This document shows positions 24,093 through 34,190 of a DNA stretch of 64,000 nucleotides, in pieces (the stretch's first letter is position 1; every line of letters starts with the position of its first letter). This DNA comes from Planctellipticum variicoloris. GTDB taxonomy: Bacteria; Planctomycetota; Planctomycetia; Planctomycetales; Planctomycetaceae. Below the pieces are notes generated by a model. The model was not told the origin of the DNA, made no database searches, and saw only the letters and a program-made list of their open reading frames with translations. The DNA lies in the NCBI RefSeq assembly GCF_030622045.1, contig NZ_CP130886.1, forward strand, positions 5,402,001 through 5,466,000, in the 5' to 3' direction. A program made the translations under genes and the position numbers.

Positions 24093-27014
24093 ATGTCTTT
24101 GCCTCGCCATCGTCTGGTCCTCTGGCTGGCTGGACTGCTGCTGGCAAGTGGCGGTTTGCTGACCGTCTGGCTGATTGCGGGCCGCGGGCCGCGGCCGCTG
24201 GCCAATGGTGAACTGGTCGAGCTGCGGCAGGCCATTCAGGCCGAAGAGCTGGCGAAGGCTGAGCCGCTGCTGGCGCGGGGGCTTGCGACGGAGCCTGACC
24301 ATCCCGAAGTGCTGCTTGCCGCTGGAGACGTCGCCGCGCTTCGCGAACGACCGGCGGAAGCAATTATTTATTACGAACGGGCGCTGGAACGACCGGGCGT
24401 CGATCGGGATCGAGCTCGTTTCTCGCTGGCGGAAGTTCAACGGACGCTGGGGCGATTGACCGACGCCAAGCGGAGTCTGCAGTCGATCAAAGATCAGAAG
24501 ACGTATCCCGTCGCCGAGCGGATTGCCTTTGTTGACACGACTTCCGGCCGGCGGCGCTCGGCGTTGCCCTGGCTGCAGGAGCTGATCGGCACCGGACGGT
24601 CGCACCTCGGGACGCTGCTCGTCATCACCGACCCCGAACGCCCGGCGCTCGACGCGGAGTTTCTGAAGACCTGTCAGGCGAATGCTCCCGACGATCCATT
24701 GACGCATCTGGCCAGCGCCGTCGAAGCGGCCTCGCGCAACGACTGGGATGGCGTTGCGAAGTGGATTGCGGGGGCCGGCGAGTTTCCGGAATCGCAGGCG
24801 CTGCGCGGCGAGCTGCTGCTGGCCCGCAATCAACTGGCGGAGTTCGCCGAATGGCAGCAGACCGTTTCGCGGGAGACGGAGGTTCTGCCCGAGATCTGGG
24901 TGCTGCGGGGGCGCTGGGCGGAGGCGATGGGACAAGCCAAAGCGGCGGTGCGGTGCTTCTTTGAAGCGACTCGACGGGACATCAACGCCCGCTCGGCGGT
25001 CTATCGGCTCGGGAAGGAACTGCACGCTCTGGATGAAAACTCGCTCGCGGGACCATTCTTGAAGCGGGCGAATGAGTTGCATGAGCTGTCCGCTGCGATC
25101 GAGCAACTGCATCGCAATCCGGGGGATCTGGAAGTGATCCGGCTGCTCGCCGAGCAGACCGAACGACTGGGCCGGCTGTGGGAGAGCGCCGCGTGGTGCC
25201 GGGTCGCGGAGGAGCTGAATCCGCTTGAGCCGTGGGTCAGGTCGCTGACGGCGAAGCTGCAACCACGGATCACGTCAGAGACGCCTTGGACCGTGCTCAA
25301 CCCCGATCCACGGATCGGCTTTCCGGTCGACCGCTTCCCGCTGCCGGACTGGTCGGCAACGACTCCGGCGACTCAGGCGATTGCAGCGCAGCCGCCGGCC
25401 GGAATCCGGTTCACGGACGCTGCCGCACGACTGGGAATCGCCTTTACGTACTTCAACAGCCCCGATCCCGCGACGGAAGGAATGCGGATCTTCGAGTCCG
25501 CGGGTGGAGGGATTGCCGCTTTCGACTACGACGGCGATGACTGGCCCGATCTCTATTTCACGCAAGGCTGCCCGTGGCCCGTTCAACCCGACACGCGGAG
25601 TCCGCTCGACCGGTTATTTCGCAATCGGCACGGGATCGCCAGTCAGGATGTCACGGAGCTTGCGGGGTTGCACGAGGTTCGCTTCGGGCAGGGTGTAACG
25701 GCGGGGGATTTCGACAATGACGGGTTTGCGGATCTCTACGTGGCCAACATCGGCCGCAACCGGCTCTACCGCAACAACGGCGACGGGACGTTTGCCGATT
25801 TCACCGGTCAGATCGCTGCGCTCGATGACACCTGGACGGCCAGCGTCGCAATGGCCGACTTGACCGGCGACGGCCTGCCCGATCTGTATGACGTCACCTA
25901 TCTGGCCGGCGACGACGTTCATACGCGGATCTGCGACCGGAATGGAAAGCGGCGCGTCTGCGATCCGGGTTCCTTCGCCGCGGCCGCGGATCGCTGCTTT
26001 GTGAACCTCGGCGACGGACGCTTCGAGCGACTGGATGGACTGTCCGCCGGTCTGGCGGCGCCCGAGGGCAAGGGACTGGGGCTGGTGATTGCGGATCTCG
26101 CGGGGTCGCCGGCGCTGGACGTGTTCGTGGCGAACGACGCCGTGGCGAATCATACGTTCGTGAACCTCACGACCGATCCGAGCCAGCCGCGGTTCGCCGA
26201 GTCCGCCCTGGCGATGGGACTGGCATTTGATGCGGACGGCCGGCCGCAGGCCTGCATGGGGGTGGCGACCGGCGACGCGGACGGCGACGGCCGGCTGGAC
26301 CTGTTCGTCACGAACTATATCCGCGAATCGAACACCCTCTATCGGCAGATCGGCGACGGAATGTTCGCCGACGAAACCCGCGCGGCCGGCCTACGCGACC
26401 CGGGCTTTGCCTGGCTGGGGTTCGGGACGCAGTTCCTCGACGCCGACCTGGACGGCCACCCGGACCTGCTGGTCGCCAACGGCCACCTCGACGATTTTTC
26501 CTACGACAACCAGCCGCTGGAGATGCCGACTCAAGTGCTGCGAAATACGGGGGGCGGGAAATTCGCCGAGCTTTCCGCGAAAGAACTGGGACCGTACTTC
26601 GAGCGGCACCGCATCGGGCGGAGCGTGGCGACGCTGGACTGGAACCGCGACGGCCGGGCGGATGCGGCGGTCGGAACGCTCGATGAACCGTCGGCGCTGC
26701 TGCTCAACGAGTCGGCGGCCGGGAACTTCGTGGCGCTGTCGCTGGTGGGGACGACGTCGGCCCGCGTGCCGATCGTCGCGCGGGTGATCGCGGAGATTGG
26801 CGACGAGCGACGTGTCCTGCAGCTCACAGCAGGGGATGGGTATCAGGCGTCGAACGAGAAGCGGCTGATCCTTGGCCTGGGGGCGGCGACGCAGATCGAC
26901 CAGTTGACGGTCCGCTGGCCGGGGGGGCGGGAGGAAGAGCTGGGAGTGGTTGCTGCGGGGCGGGAGTATCGGGTGATTGAAGGGCGGGGGGTGGTTGAGT
27001 TCAGGCGGGAGTAA
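24093..27014 (+). CDS. TPR / FG-GAP / ASPIC-UnbV exported protein
   Basis: A 973-residue protein with an N-terminal membrane anchor or signal (about residues 8-28). A helical TPR-like region (about 40-390) follows, containing ELRQAIQAEELAKAEPLLARG and AIIYYERALER. Then comes a beta-propeller built of FG-GAP/VCBS repeats with calcium-binding loops: DYDGDDWPDLYF, DFDNDGFADLYVAN, DLTGDGLPDLYD, DADGDGRLDLFVTN, DADLDGHPDLLVANG and DWNRDGRAD. The C-terminus (about 885-960) is an ASPIC/UnbV domain (GDGYQASNEKRLILGLG, LTVRWPGGREEEL). This architecture is abundant in planctomycetes, and a role in surface adhesion or protein interaction is inferred. The start has GGGAGAGG upstream. Confidence 0.9.
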   Translation: MSLPRHRLVLWLAGLLLASGGLLTVWLIAGRGPRPLANGELVELRQAIQAEELAKAEPLLARGLATEPDHPEVLLAAGDVAALRERPAEAIIYYERALERPGVDRDRARFSLAEVQRTLGRLTDAKRSLQSIKDQKTYPVAERIAFVDTTSGRRRSALPWLQELIGTGRSHLGTLLVITDPERPALDAEFLKTCQANAPDDPLTHLASAVEAASRNDWDGVAKWIAGAGEFPESQALRGELLLARNQLAEFAEWQQTVSRETEVLPEIWVLRGRWAEAMGQAKAAVRCFFEATRRDINARSAVYRLGKELHALDENSLAGPFLKRANELHELSAAIEQLHRNPGDLEVIRLLAEQTERLGRLWESAAWCRVAEELNPLEPWVRSLTAKLQPRITSETPWTVLNPDPRIGFPVDRFPLPDWSATTPATQAIAAQPPAGIRFTDAAARLGIAFTYFNSPDPATEGMRIFESAGGGIAAFDYDGDDWPDLYFTQGCPWPVQPDTRSPLDRLFRNRHGIASQDVTELAGLHEVRFGQGVTAGDFDNDGFADLYVANIGRNRLYRNNGDGTFADFTGQIAALDDTWTASVAMADLTGDGLPDLYDVTYLAGDDVHTRICDRNGKRRVCDPGSFAAAADRCFVNLGDGRFERLDGLSAGLAAPEGKGLGLVIADLAGSPALDVFVANDAVANHTFVNLTTDPSQPRFAESALAMGLAFDADGRPQACMGVATGDADGDGRLDLFVTNYIRESNTLYRQIGDGMFADETRAAGLRDPGFAWLGFGTQFLDADLDGHPDLLVANGHLDDFSYDNQPLEMPTQVLRNTGGGKFAELSAKELGPYFERHRIGRSVATLDWNRDGRADAAVGTLDEPSALLLNESAAGNFVALSLVGTTSARVPIVARVIAEIGDERRVLQLTAGDGYQASNEKRLILGLGAATQIDQLTVRWPGGREEELGVVAAGREYRVIEGRGVVEFRRE

Positions 27015-27086
27015 CGGCTGCCACGCGTTTTACAACGCCGTATGGAATCTTTGAGCGTTCCTAGTGGCCTGAGTTGCTAACCAATA

Positions 27087-28190
27087 TCAGGAAGATTTAT
27101 CAGCATCATCCTCGGTATTTCGCTTCGGCCCCCCGGTTCGCGGTACTCGCCCAATTCGCTCAATGATCTCGGTAATGTGATGCATTACAAAGTACATTTC
27201 CTCGTCTTTTGGGCCACCTACTTCGAAAAGTCCACGACGCCCAAGCACATCAACCGAGGTCATGAGCGAGTTTCGCGCCGTTTCGATTGCTCTCCTGTTA
27301 CCCAATTGAACGGATCGATGTAAATCTGCGACGAGTTCAAAAAACCACGGATGATCATCACGAAGCATTGAGGCCACGACCATCAGGCCAACTGTCTGAC
27401 CTGAATTGTTATCTTCCCATGAGGGGTGGTGCATAATCTCTTCAAGGATCATCATTGGATGGAAGCGTCGCTTCCTCCGTGATTGCCGGTGCGAAACGTC
27501 TTCGCGAATCTGAAGCTCCAGTCGCTGGGGAAGATCTCGAACAAGGACCTTTACTTCTTCAAAGATCTTTGCGACTGACGTTTGATCCACCGGTGTTTCG
27601 CTCTTGGACTTCGATCCCCGTGACTTCTTGATGCCTTCGGCGGATTCAACAAATGCCGCAACTTGACGGCGGACGGCTTCCGCACGAGGGGAGGCTTGAG
27701 GATTCCGTTTGATCAGTTGCAGCACCAGCTTCGTCAGTGAATCGACGTCATCCCCGCAGTTCTGGAATTGAGCAAACGGTCCGGCATTCGCTTTCTCAAG
27801 GTCGATTCCCACTGCTATACCCAGAACCGTAGAATTCAGTTTTCCTTTCGCGACCCCTGCCTCGTAGAGAATCCAAGGCCTGTCAAGGCTGTGCTGCGTC
27901 AGCAATGCAACGACATCGGTAGCTTCTCCAAGCTTCGACATTATTGCGTTATACCACTCCGAGCCAAACTCGATCCCCGTAGTTCCCTTTCGATCAGATG
28001 AGCGAAAAGATTGCAATACCCCGCCGCTTGCGTCCGTCAACAGATTTCCAAACGCCTCCGCCAAATCGGCGTCGCGGTGATCGTGACTAATGAAGACAAG
28101 CGGAGTGTTTCTCGATAAAGATGCTGGCACGGCTGCATCCGCACTTCTCGCGCCCTCACCATTGGTGTCGACTTTTCTCGCTCGTGCCAT
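27087..28190 (-). CDS. TIR-domain protein, candidate immune effector
   Basis: A 367-residue soluble protein. Residues ~28-135 form a TIR/TIR-like domain: PLVFISHDHRDADLAEAF is the first strand and helix, followed by GIEFGSEWYNAIMSKL, VVALLTQHS and RPWILYEAGVAKGK. Glu110 in WILYEAG is in the position of the catalytic glutamate of NAD-consuming TIR domains. Residues ~150-367 are helical and basic in the middle (SHRQSRRKRRFH) and were not recognised. Bacterial TIR proteins often act in anti-phage defence by NAD+ depletion or signal-nucleotide production; that role is inferred. The GC content is visibly lower than in neighbouring genes, which suggests horizontal acquisition. The ATG at 28190 is preferred to a TTG at 28211. 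No defence partner gene is adjacent. Confidence 0.75.
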   Translation of the reverse strand: MARARKVDTNGEGARSADAAVPASLSRNTPLVFISHDHRDADLAEAFGNLLTDASGGVLQSFRSSDRKGTTGIEFGSEWYNAIMSKLGEATDVVALLTQHSLDRPWILYEAGVAKGKLNSTVLGIAVGIDLEKANAGPFAQFQNCGDDVDSLTKLVLQLIKRNPQASPRAEAVRRQVAAFVESAEGIKKSRGSKSKSETPVDQTSVAKIFEEVKVLVRDLPQRLELQIREDVSHRQSRRKRRFHPMMILEEIMHHPSWEDNNSGQTVGLMVVASMLRDDHPWFFELVADLHRSVQLGNRRAIETARNSLMTSVDVLGRRGLFEVGGPKDEEMYFVMHHITEIIERIGRVPRTGGPKRNTEDDADKSS

Positions 28191-28529
28191 TTGAAGAAGC
28201 CCAATCCGCAAAACTCAGCTAGCAGTGAGAGTATGAGCATACTGGACATCGAACCCGAGTCAACCGGTCCTCGGAGATTCTCATCCACTGACTTTCCGGA
28301 TCTTTGATTTGAACCGGCATCCGGATGACGAAGACTGACCTGCGTTGCCGTTTTTCGTCACTCGGGAGCGGTGTCCGACTTGAAAGAACTCCGCAGCAGA
28401 GTCCGCTGCTACCGGCCTGAACCAGAACCAGACCTTCGCCAGTGGCGAACAACAACCCGTCCGCTAAACTGGCTTCTGACATGGTGACCGATGGGTTTTC
28501 CACGTCACGATTGAAGGCACCGCCCGGCG
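28191..28529. other. Intergenic region between the TIR and LysR genes
   Basis: The 339 bases between two divergent genes contain only weak open frames whose translations look unlike real proteins. They probably hold the promoters of both genes. I could not identify a clear -35/-10 pair or an operator. Confidence 0.4.
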
Positions 28530-29555
28530 ATGACCGCCGAACCCGACAAAGGACACTCAGTGCCGCGGCCTGATCGATTGAGCCTGGACATGCTGGAGAC
28601 GCTGATCGCCGTCATCGACTGCGACGGGGACGCCATCCGTGCCGCCGAGATTCTCGGGATCAACCAGCCCAGCATGTCCAAGCGGCTGGCCGTCCTGCAG
28701 CATTCGAATCCCCAGGCCCGCCGGCCGTGGCTGGAACGTCGCGGCAAGACCTGGTTTCTCACGGAAGAAGGAAAACGCAATCTGCCCGCGGTGCGGCAGA
28801 TCGTCCGCCTGGCGCGGACGTTGCAGACCGACATCGACGAGCGGATTGCGCTGGCGCCGGATGTCTCGCTGGCCTGCGGGCAGCTCGCGGTCCTGACGTT
28901 CGTCCGTAAAGCGCTGCTGGCGTTCCGCAAGCAACGCCCCGACGCCAGGCTCCGTGTTTCGACCGCTGCAGGGCGAGAACGAATTCTGGGGGTCGCGACG
29001 GGCGAGCTCGATCTGGCGGTGGTCACTTACCCCGCCGATGAAATCTACCGGATCGCCAATCGACCCCTGGTCGTCGAACCGCTCTTCAGAGATCCCTGGG
29101 TGCTGGTCTGCGGGAAGAAAGCGCCCGAATCGGTCCACGCGGCATTTGCTAAGCTTCCCGACGCCGACGTCCGCTTCGAACAGCTCGCCGGCCTCCCCCT
29201 GATCCTCCCCGAAGCCGAAGCCGGTCTGCGCCAGGAAATCGACCGCGTGCTGATCGAGGCCCGGCTCCAGGACCGGTTCGATTCGGTGATGGAAATCGGC
29301 GCCTGGCCTGCGCTGCTGTCGTATGTCCGCGACGGTTTCGGGATCGGCCTGATCGGGGCGTCGGCTCTCGAAGAACGCTCCGAGGGGCTGCTCCCCCCCA
29401 AGCGGATTGCGACCAGCCCCGCCGACATCCCCCAGGTCCAGCTCATCTGTCGCCATTCTGCGGGAAATTCCGACGTAAAAGATCTCACGCCGCTGGGCGA
29501 AAAACTCTGGAATCTGATCCAGCAGGCCGCCGGGGCTCAGAAATTCCCGGAGTAA
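28530..29555 (+). CDS. LysR-type transcriptional regulator
   Basis: A 341-residue regulator. The N-terminal helix-turn-helix (about residues 18-80, LDMLETLIAVIDCDGDAIRAA then NQPSMSKRLAVLQ) is followed by a linker helix. A periplasmic-binding-like effector domain (about 108-325) has GELDLAVVTYPADEI and the C-terminal GFGIGLIGASAL typical of LysR substrate domains. The N-terminus is slightly long for the family. It sits 230 bases upstream of xylA in the same direction, so control of sugar metabolism is possible but not shown; LysR regulators more often lie divergent from their targets. The effector is unknown. Confidence 0.88.
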   Translation: MTAEPDKGHSVPRPDRLSLDMLETLIAVIDCDGDAIRAAEILGINQPSMSKRLAVLQHSNPQARRPWLERRGKTWFLTEEGKRNLPAVRQIVRLARTLQTDIDERIALAPDVSLACGQLAVLTFVRKALLAFRKQRPDARLRVSTAAGRERILGVATGELDLAVVTYPADEIYRIANRPLVVEPLFRDPWVLVCGKKAPESVHAAFAKLPDADVRFEQLAGLPLILPEAEAGLRQEIDRVLIEARLQDRFDSVMEIGAWPALLSYVRDGFGIGLIGASALEERSEGLLPPKRIATSPADIPQVQLICRHSAGNSDVKDLTPLGEKLWNLIQQAAGAQKFPE

Positions 29556-29645
29556 CTGCGTTTCCCCGTACCGGAGCGTTCTCCGAAATCCACTCCGCAT
29601 CCGCCGATCCCACGACGTGAGTGACTTTGGCCGCGCGATGGCCGG

Positions 29646-29674
29646 CTGACAGAGGATTTGACGGGTGATACACT
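29646..29674 (+). promoter_or_regulatory. Candidate xylA promoter
   Basis: CTGACA (29646-29651), a 17-base spacer and TACACT (29669-29674) match the sigma-70 pattern in five and four of six positions. The site is about 110 bases before the xylA start codon. Confidence 0.4.
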
Positions 29675-29786
29675 TTCCGGCGTCTTCCGGAAGTGATTTC
29701 CGTTGTGCGCCAGCGATCAAAGTCGCCCGATGCACCGCGCCCGGCTTCCGGATCCGTGTCCCGCAGCGCACCAATGAGGCTCGCCG

Positions 29787-31097
<1,311 letters not shown>

Positions 31098-31121
31098 TCG
31101 GTCCGGTCACTGACGTATCGA

Positions 31122-31157
31122 GACAAGGCCTCCGTCCATCGGGATGGAGGCCTTGTC
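31122..31157 (+). terminator. Terminator hairpin after xylA
   Basis: Arms GACAAGGCCTCC (31122-31133) and GGAGGCCTTGTC (31146-31157) pair perfectly around a 12-base loop and are followed by GTTTCG. It begins 24 bases after the xylA stop. Confidence 0.75.
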
Positions 31158-31177
31158 GTTTCGTCCTTGAAAAGACT

Positions 31178-31377
31178 GAACCACGAATGACACGAATCCG
31201 CACGAATAAAGATGAGAAGAGGCGGAACCACGGAGGACACGGAAAACACGGAGAATAAAGGCCATCATCGATTGAGTTTCTGAGGACTCAATCTTTCTTC
31301 AGAAACTCCGTGACTTTCGTGTTCTCCGTGGTTCAATTTCTTCCTCTTCATTCGTGCGGATTCGTGTCATTCGTGGT
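31178..31377. repeat. Three-level nested inverted repeat
   Basis: Outer arms: 'accacgaatgacacgaatcc' (31180-31199, continuing gcacgaat) pairs with its complement ending 'ttcgtgtcattcgtggt' (31361-31377). Middle arms: 'aaccacggaggacacgg' (from 31226) pairs imperfectly with 'gttctccgtggtt' (31321-31333). Inner arms: ATTGAGT (31271-31277) pairs with ACTCAAT (31286-31292). The whole 200 bases can fold as one long interrupted hairpin. The same phrases occur singly in other gaps. Confidence 0.75.
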
Positions 31378-31417
31378 CAAACTCTTCTCCGTTCCAAGCC
31401 GCCCGGCGAACGAAAAC

Positions 31418-31441
31418 GGCCCGGAGTGGGAGCTCCGGGCC
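31418..31441 (-). terminator. Terminator of the desaturase gene
   Basis: A perfect hairpin with arms GGCCCGGAG and CTCCGGGCC and a six-base loop. On the minus strand it is followed by GTTTTCG. It lies 37 bases after the desaturase stop codon. Confidence 0.75.
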
Positions 31442-31477
31442 GCTGTTGAATCAGTTATTGATCGGACGATCGCGGGG

Positions 31478-32443
31478 CTAGCCCTCGACCGGCGTTTCCG
31501 CGGTCGGGATGCGGTCCTTGACTTCGGTCGCCAGGCCCACGAAACGCAGGGCCTTGATCGCCCACCAGGTCGGATCGAGCTCCCACCACTTGTGGCCGGC
31601 CGGGGCGACCGACGGGTGAGCGTGGTGGTTGTTGTGCCAGCCTTCGCCGTAGGCGAGGATGGCGACCCACCACAGGTTGCGAGAGAGATCCCGGCTTTCG
31701 TAGTTGCGGTAGCCCCAGATGTGCGTCGCCGAGTTCACGAACCAGGTCGAGTGGTACATGGCGATCACGCGGGCGCAGAGACCCCAGAGCATCAGCGACA
31801 TGCCGCCGACGCCGGTGGCTTCGCCGATGCCGTAGAGCACGAAACCGACGGCGATCTGCAGCGGGAAGTAGATGACTTCGAAGAACTTCATCATCGGATC
31901 GTTGATCAGATCCGGTACGTAGCGTTCCATCAGCAGCTTGCGTTCGCGCTTGTTGCGAGCGGCGAACAGCCAGAACATGTGCGACCACCAGGGACCGTGG
32001 GTCGGCGAGTGGGGATCCCCTTCGTGGTCGGAGCGCTGATGATGCAGGCGGTGCGAGGCCGCCCAGAACAGCGGCGAACCTTCGCCGGACAAGGCGCCGC
32101 AGAACAGCGTGAAGAACCGGGCGGGGGTCGCCAGCTTCATCGACTTGTGGGACAGGTAGCGGTGGTAACCCAGACAGATGCCGATGCTGCCCGACAGCCA
32201 GTGCAGCACGAAGAACGTCGCCAGTCCGACCCAGGTGAAGTAGAACGGGGCGGCGAAGGCGCCGACGTGCATCAGGGCGATCCAGCCCAGGACGATCCAG
32301 TCGATGTTGCCCCATTTGAGGCGGCTCGGACTGAAGGCGTCGAAGATTTCCTGCTGGACGGCGTTGGTCGTCGGCTTTTTGTCGGTCAGGGGCAGCGGAA
32401 TCAGTCGCTGCTTTTTGCGGGCGGGCTTGAGAGTTGTGGCCAT
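31478..32443 (-). CDS. Fatty acid (acyl-CoA) delta-9-type desaturase
   Basis: A 321-residue integral-membrane di-iron desaturase. The three histidine boxes are present: HRYLSH (94-99), HRLHH (131-135) and HNNHH (270-274), with the usual GYHRYLSH, SHRLHHQRSDHEGDPHSP and YGEGWHNNHHAHP contexts. Four membrane helices are expected (about 48-68, 73-92, 190-208, 214-232). It introduces a cis double bond into a saturated acyl chain, using electrons from a ferredoxin or cytochrome; no partner is encoded nearby. The ATG at 32443 gives the complete N-terminus. The gene is monocistronic with its own terminator. Confidence 0.93.
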   Translation of the reverse strand: MATTLKPARKKQRLIPLPLTDKKPTTNAVQQEIFDAFSPSRLKWGNIDWIVLGWIALMHVGAFAAPFYFTWVGLATFFVLHWLSGSIGICLGYHRYLSHKSMKLATPARFFTLFCGALSGEGSPLFWAASHRLHHQRSDHEGDPHSPTHGPWWSHMFWLFAARNKRERKLLMERYVPDLINDPMMKFFEVIYFPLQIAVGFVLYGIGEATGVGGMSLMLWGLCARVIAMYHSTWFVNSATHIWGYRNYESRDLSRNLWWVAILAYGEGWHNNHHAHPSVAPAGHKWWELDPTWWAIKALRFVGLATEVKDRIPTAETPVEG

Positions 32444-32739
32444 GCTTGGTTTCCGCTCTTCGGAGTTCGGGAGGAAGACCCCGGCGAATCCTTACGTCGG
32501 GCTGGCGGAAACTCTCCCGGAGAGCCGCCGCCGTACGGGAAGAACTCTATCCGACTTCCGCAGAATCCGTGTCAGGCCGCAGTCATAAGTCTGTCAAACT
32601 TCTGTCACCGCGCAACCAGTTATGAGAACACGGGTTGCGACGCAGAACGACGTTGCGTTTTCGCCACAATCCGACGGCGGTGGTGACCATCCGTGGATGC
32701 AGGGATACACGCAGGCACTCCGGCGGCGATCCGAACCCG

Positions 32740-33531
32740 TCAGGCCTTCGCCGGATCGAAGCCGCGGATCAGCTCGTCTTCCCATTCGTCGAGCAGCGGC
32801 CAGTCGACGGCGCAGGTGCCGAAATCGGCCATGTGCTGGTACTGTTCCAGCCGGTCGATCGTCTTCTGGATCATCTTCGAATCCTTGCGGAAGACCGGGC
32901 CGTGACTGGGGAGGAGCCACTCCACGTCGGCGTCGCGGATCCGTTCCAGCGATGTGATGAACGCCGGGATGTCCGAACCGTGGTGGGCGTCGATGTTTCC
33001 CACGCAGCCATCGCGGTAAATGTTGTCCCCGGAGAGGAGGAGTTTTCCCAGGCGGAAGGCGAGCTGGCTGGGGGTGTGTCCCGGGGTATTCCAGACGTCG
33101 AGTTCAATGCCGCCAACCTGCAGCTTGTCCCCCTCGTTGATCAGTTTGTCGATTTTGATCGCCGGCAGATCGATGCTGATCCCCTGGGCGGAAATCTCCG
33201 CATAGGTCACAATGCGGTCGGCGGCGGCCAGCAGTCGGGCGCATTCGGGGTGCCCGACCGTCTGCGCGCCGGGCAGTAATTCCTGAGCCCGCTTGAGCCC
33301 CTGGATATGGTCGACGTCGGCGTGCGTGGCGACGAGGTACTTGCAGCTCGACAGCGAGAAGTCCATCTGGCGGATGACTTCAATGATCTCTTCGGCAGTG
33401 TCTTCGTAGCCGATATCAATCAGCAGCCACTCGCCCGCGTCGTGCACCAGATAGACCGAGCACCCCAGGCGCTGGCGGGTCTGATAGTTCATTTCGATGA
33501 CGTGGGGGAAAAGTTCTCGCCGGGCGAGCAT
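32740..33531 (-). CDS. MBL-fold metallo-hydrolase with a variant metal motif
   Basis: A 263-residue metallo-beta-lactamase-fold protein, resembling glyoxalase-II/flavodiiron-like hydrolases. The first metal motif is HADVDH (residues 70-75), where HxHxDH is usual, so the second His is replaced by Asp. The later ligands are present: [11 protein letters not shown] supplies a His, LLLSGDNIY the bridging Asp and LLPSHGP the final His. It could still bind one or two metals, as some families with HxDxDH do. The substrate is unknown. It is divergent from the bcp gene, 180 bases apart. Confidence 0.8.
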   Translation of the reverse strand: MLARRELFPHVIEMNYQTRQRLGCSVYLVHDAGEWLLIDIGYEDTAEEIIEVIRQMDFSLSSCKYLVATHADVDHIQGLKRAQELLPGAQTVGHPECARLLAAADRIVTYAEISAQGISIDLPAIKIDKLINEGDKLQVGGIELDVWNTPGHTPSQLAFRLGKLLLSGDNIYRDGCVGNIDAHHGSDIPAFITSLERIRDADVEWLLPSHGPVFRKDSKMIQKTIDRLEQYQHMADFGTCAVDWPLLDEWEDELIRGFDPAKA

Positions 33532-33710
33532 GCTGCGAAACTCCAGCAGGGATAAAGACTTGCAGATGGGAGAGCGATCCTCGCCAGCCCGGAATTCTAG
33601 GCGGTCGGGAGCGGGAGAACAACCGCCTGCCGGAGAGTTGCTTGCCGTACGACGCGATGTGCCTACGATCTACCGAAGTTTTTCCGCGTCTCCTCAGAAA
33701 AGGCCCTCTC

Positions 33711-34187
33711 ATGCCCCGCCCTGAAGTCGGCGATAAAGCCCCCGCATTCGACCTCCCCGCGTTCCCGGCCGGCCGCATCAAGCTGAGCCAATTCAAGGGG
33801 AAACAGAACGTTGTGCTCTACTTCTACCCGCGCGACAACACCCCCGGCTGCACGACGGAAGCCTGCGACTTCCGCGACAACCTGGCGCAGTTCCAGTCCG
33901 CGGAGACCGTCGTGCTGGGGGTCAGCACCGACACGGTCGACTCGCACGAGAAGTTCGCCGCCAAGTTCGAACTCCCCTTCCCGCTCCTGGCCGACGAGGA
34001 TCACGCCCTCGCCGAGACGTACGGCGTGTGGGTGGAAAAGAACATGTACGGCAAGAAGTCGATGGGCCTGCAGCGATCCACATTCCTGATCGACAAGTCG
34101 GGCAAAGTCGCCGCGGTCTGGCCGCGCGTGAAGGTCGAAGGCCACGCCGCAGCGGTCGCCGCCAAGCTGGCGGAACTGGCCGAGTAG
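33711..34187 (+). CDS. bcp: Peroxiredoxin, Bcp/PrxQ type
   Basis: A 158-residue thiol peroxidase that reduces hydrogen peroxide and organic hydroperoxides with electrons from thioredoxin. The peroxidatic Cys47 is in FYPRDNTPGCTTEACDFRD, with the resolving Cys52 five residues later, as in atypical 2-Cys PrxQ. Other family segments are VLGVSTDTVDSHEKFAAKF, FPLLADEDHALAETYGVW and RSTFLIDKSGKV. The ATG at 33711 begins the normal N-terminus (MPRPEVGDKAPAFDLPAF). It converges with the FAD-oxidoreductase gene, with only three bases between the two stop codons. Confidence 0.95.
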   Translation: MPRPEVGDKAPAFDLPAFPAGRIKLSQFKGKQNVVLYFYPRDNTPGCTTEACDFRDNLAQFQSAETVVLGVSTDTVDSHEKFAAKFELPFPLLADEDHALAETYGVWVEKNMYGKKSMGLQRSTFLIDKSGKVAAVWPRVKVEGHAAAVAAKLAELAE

Positions 34188-34190
34188 CGA

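Noticed and set aside
28191-28529. Small minus-strand open frames (for example 28219-28503) as genes
   Set aside because: Their translations look like non-coding sequence (many Ser, Arg and Cys, no coherent fold), and no ribosome-binding site precedes them.
27087-29555. TIR and LysR as one defence operon
   Set aside because: They are divergent, the LysR gene has normal composition and points to xylA; there is no evidence for joint function.
31178-31377. CRISPR-like array
   Set aside because: Repeated units are 7-9 bases, imperfect and arranged as inverted arms; there are no regular spacers and no cas genes.
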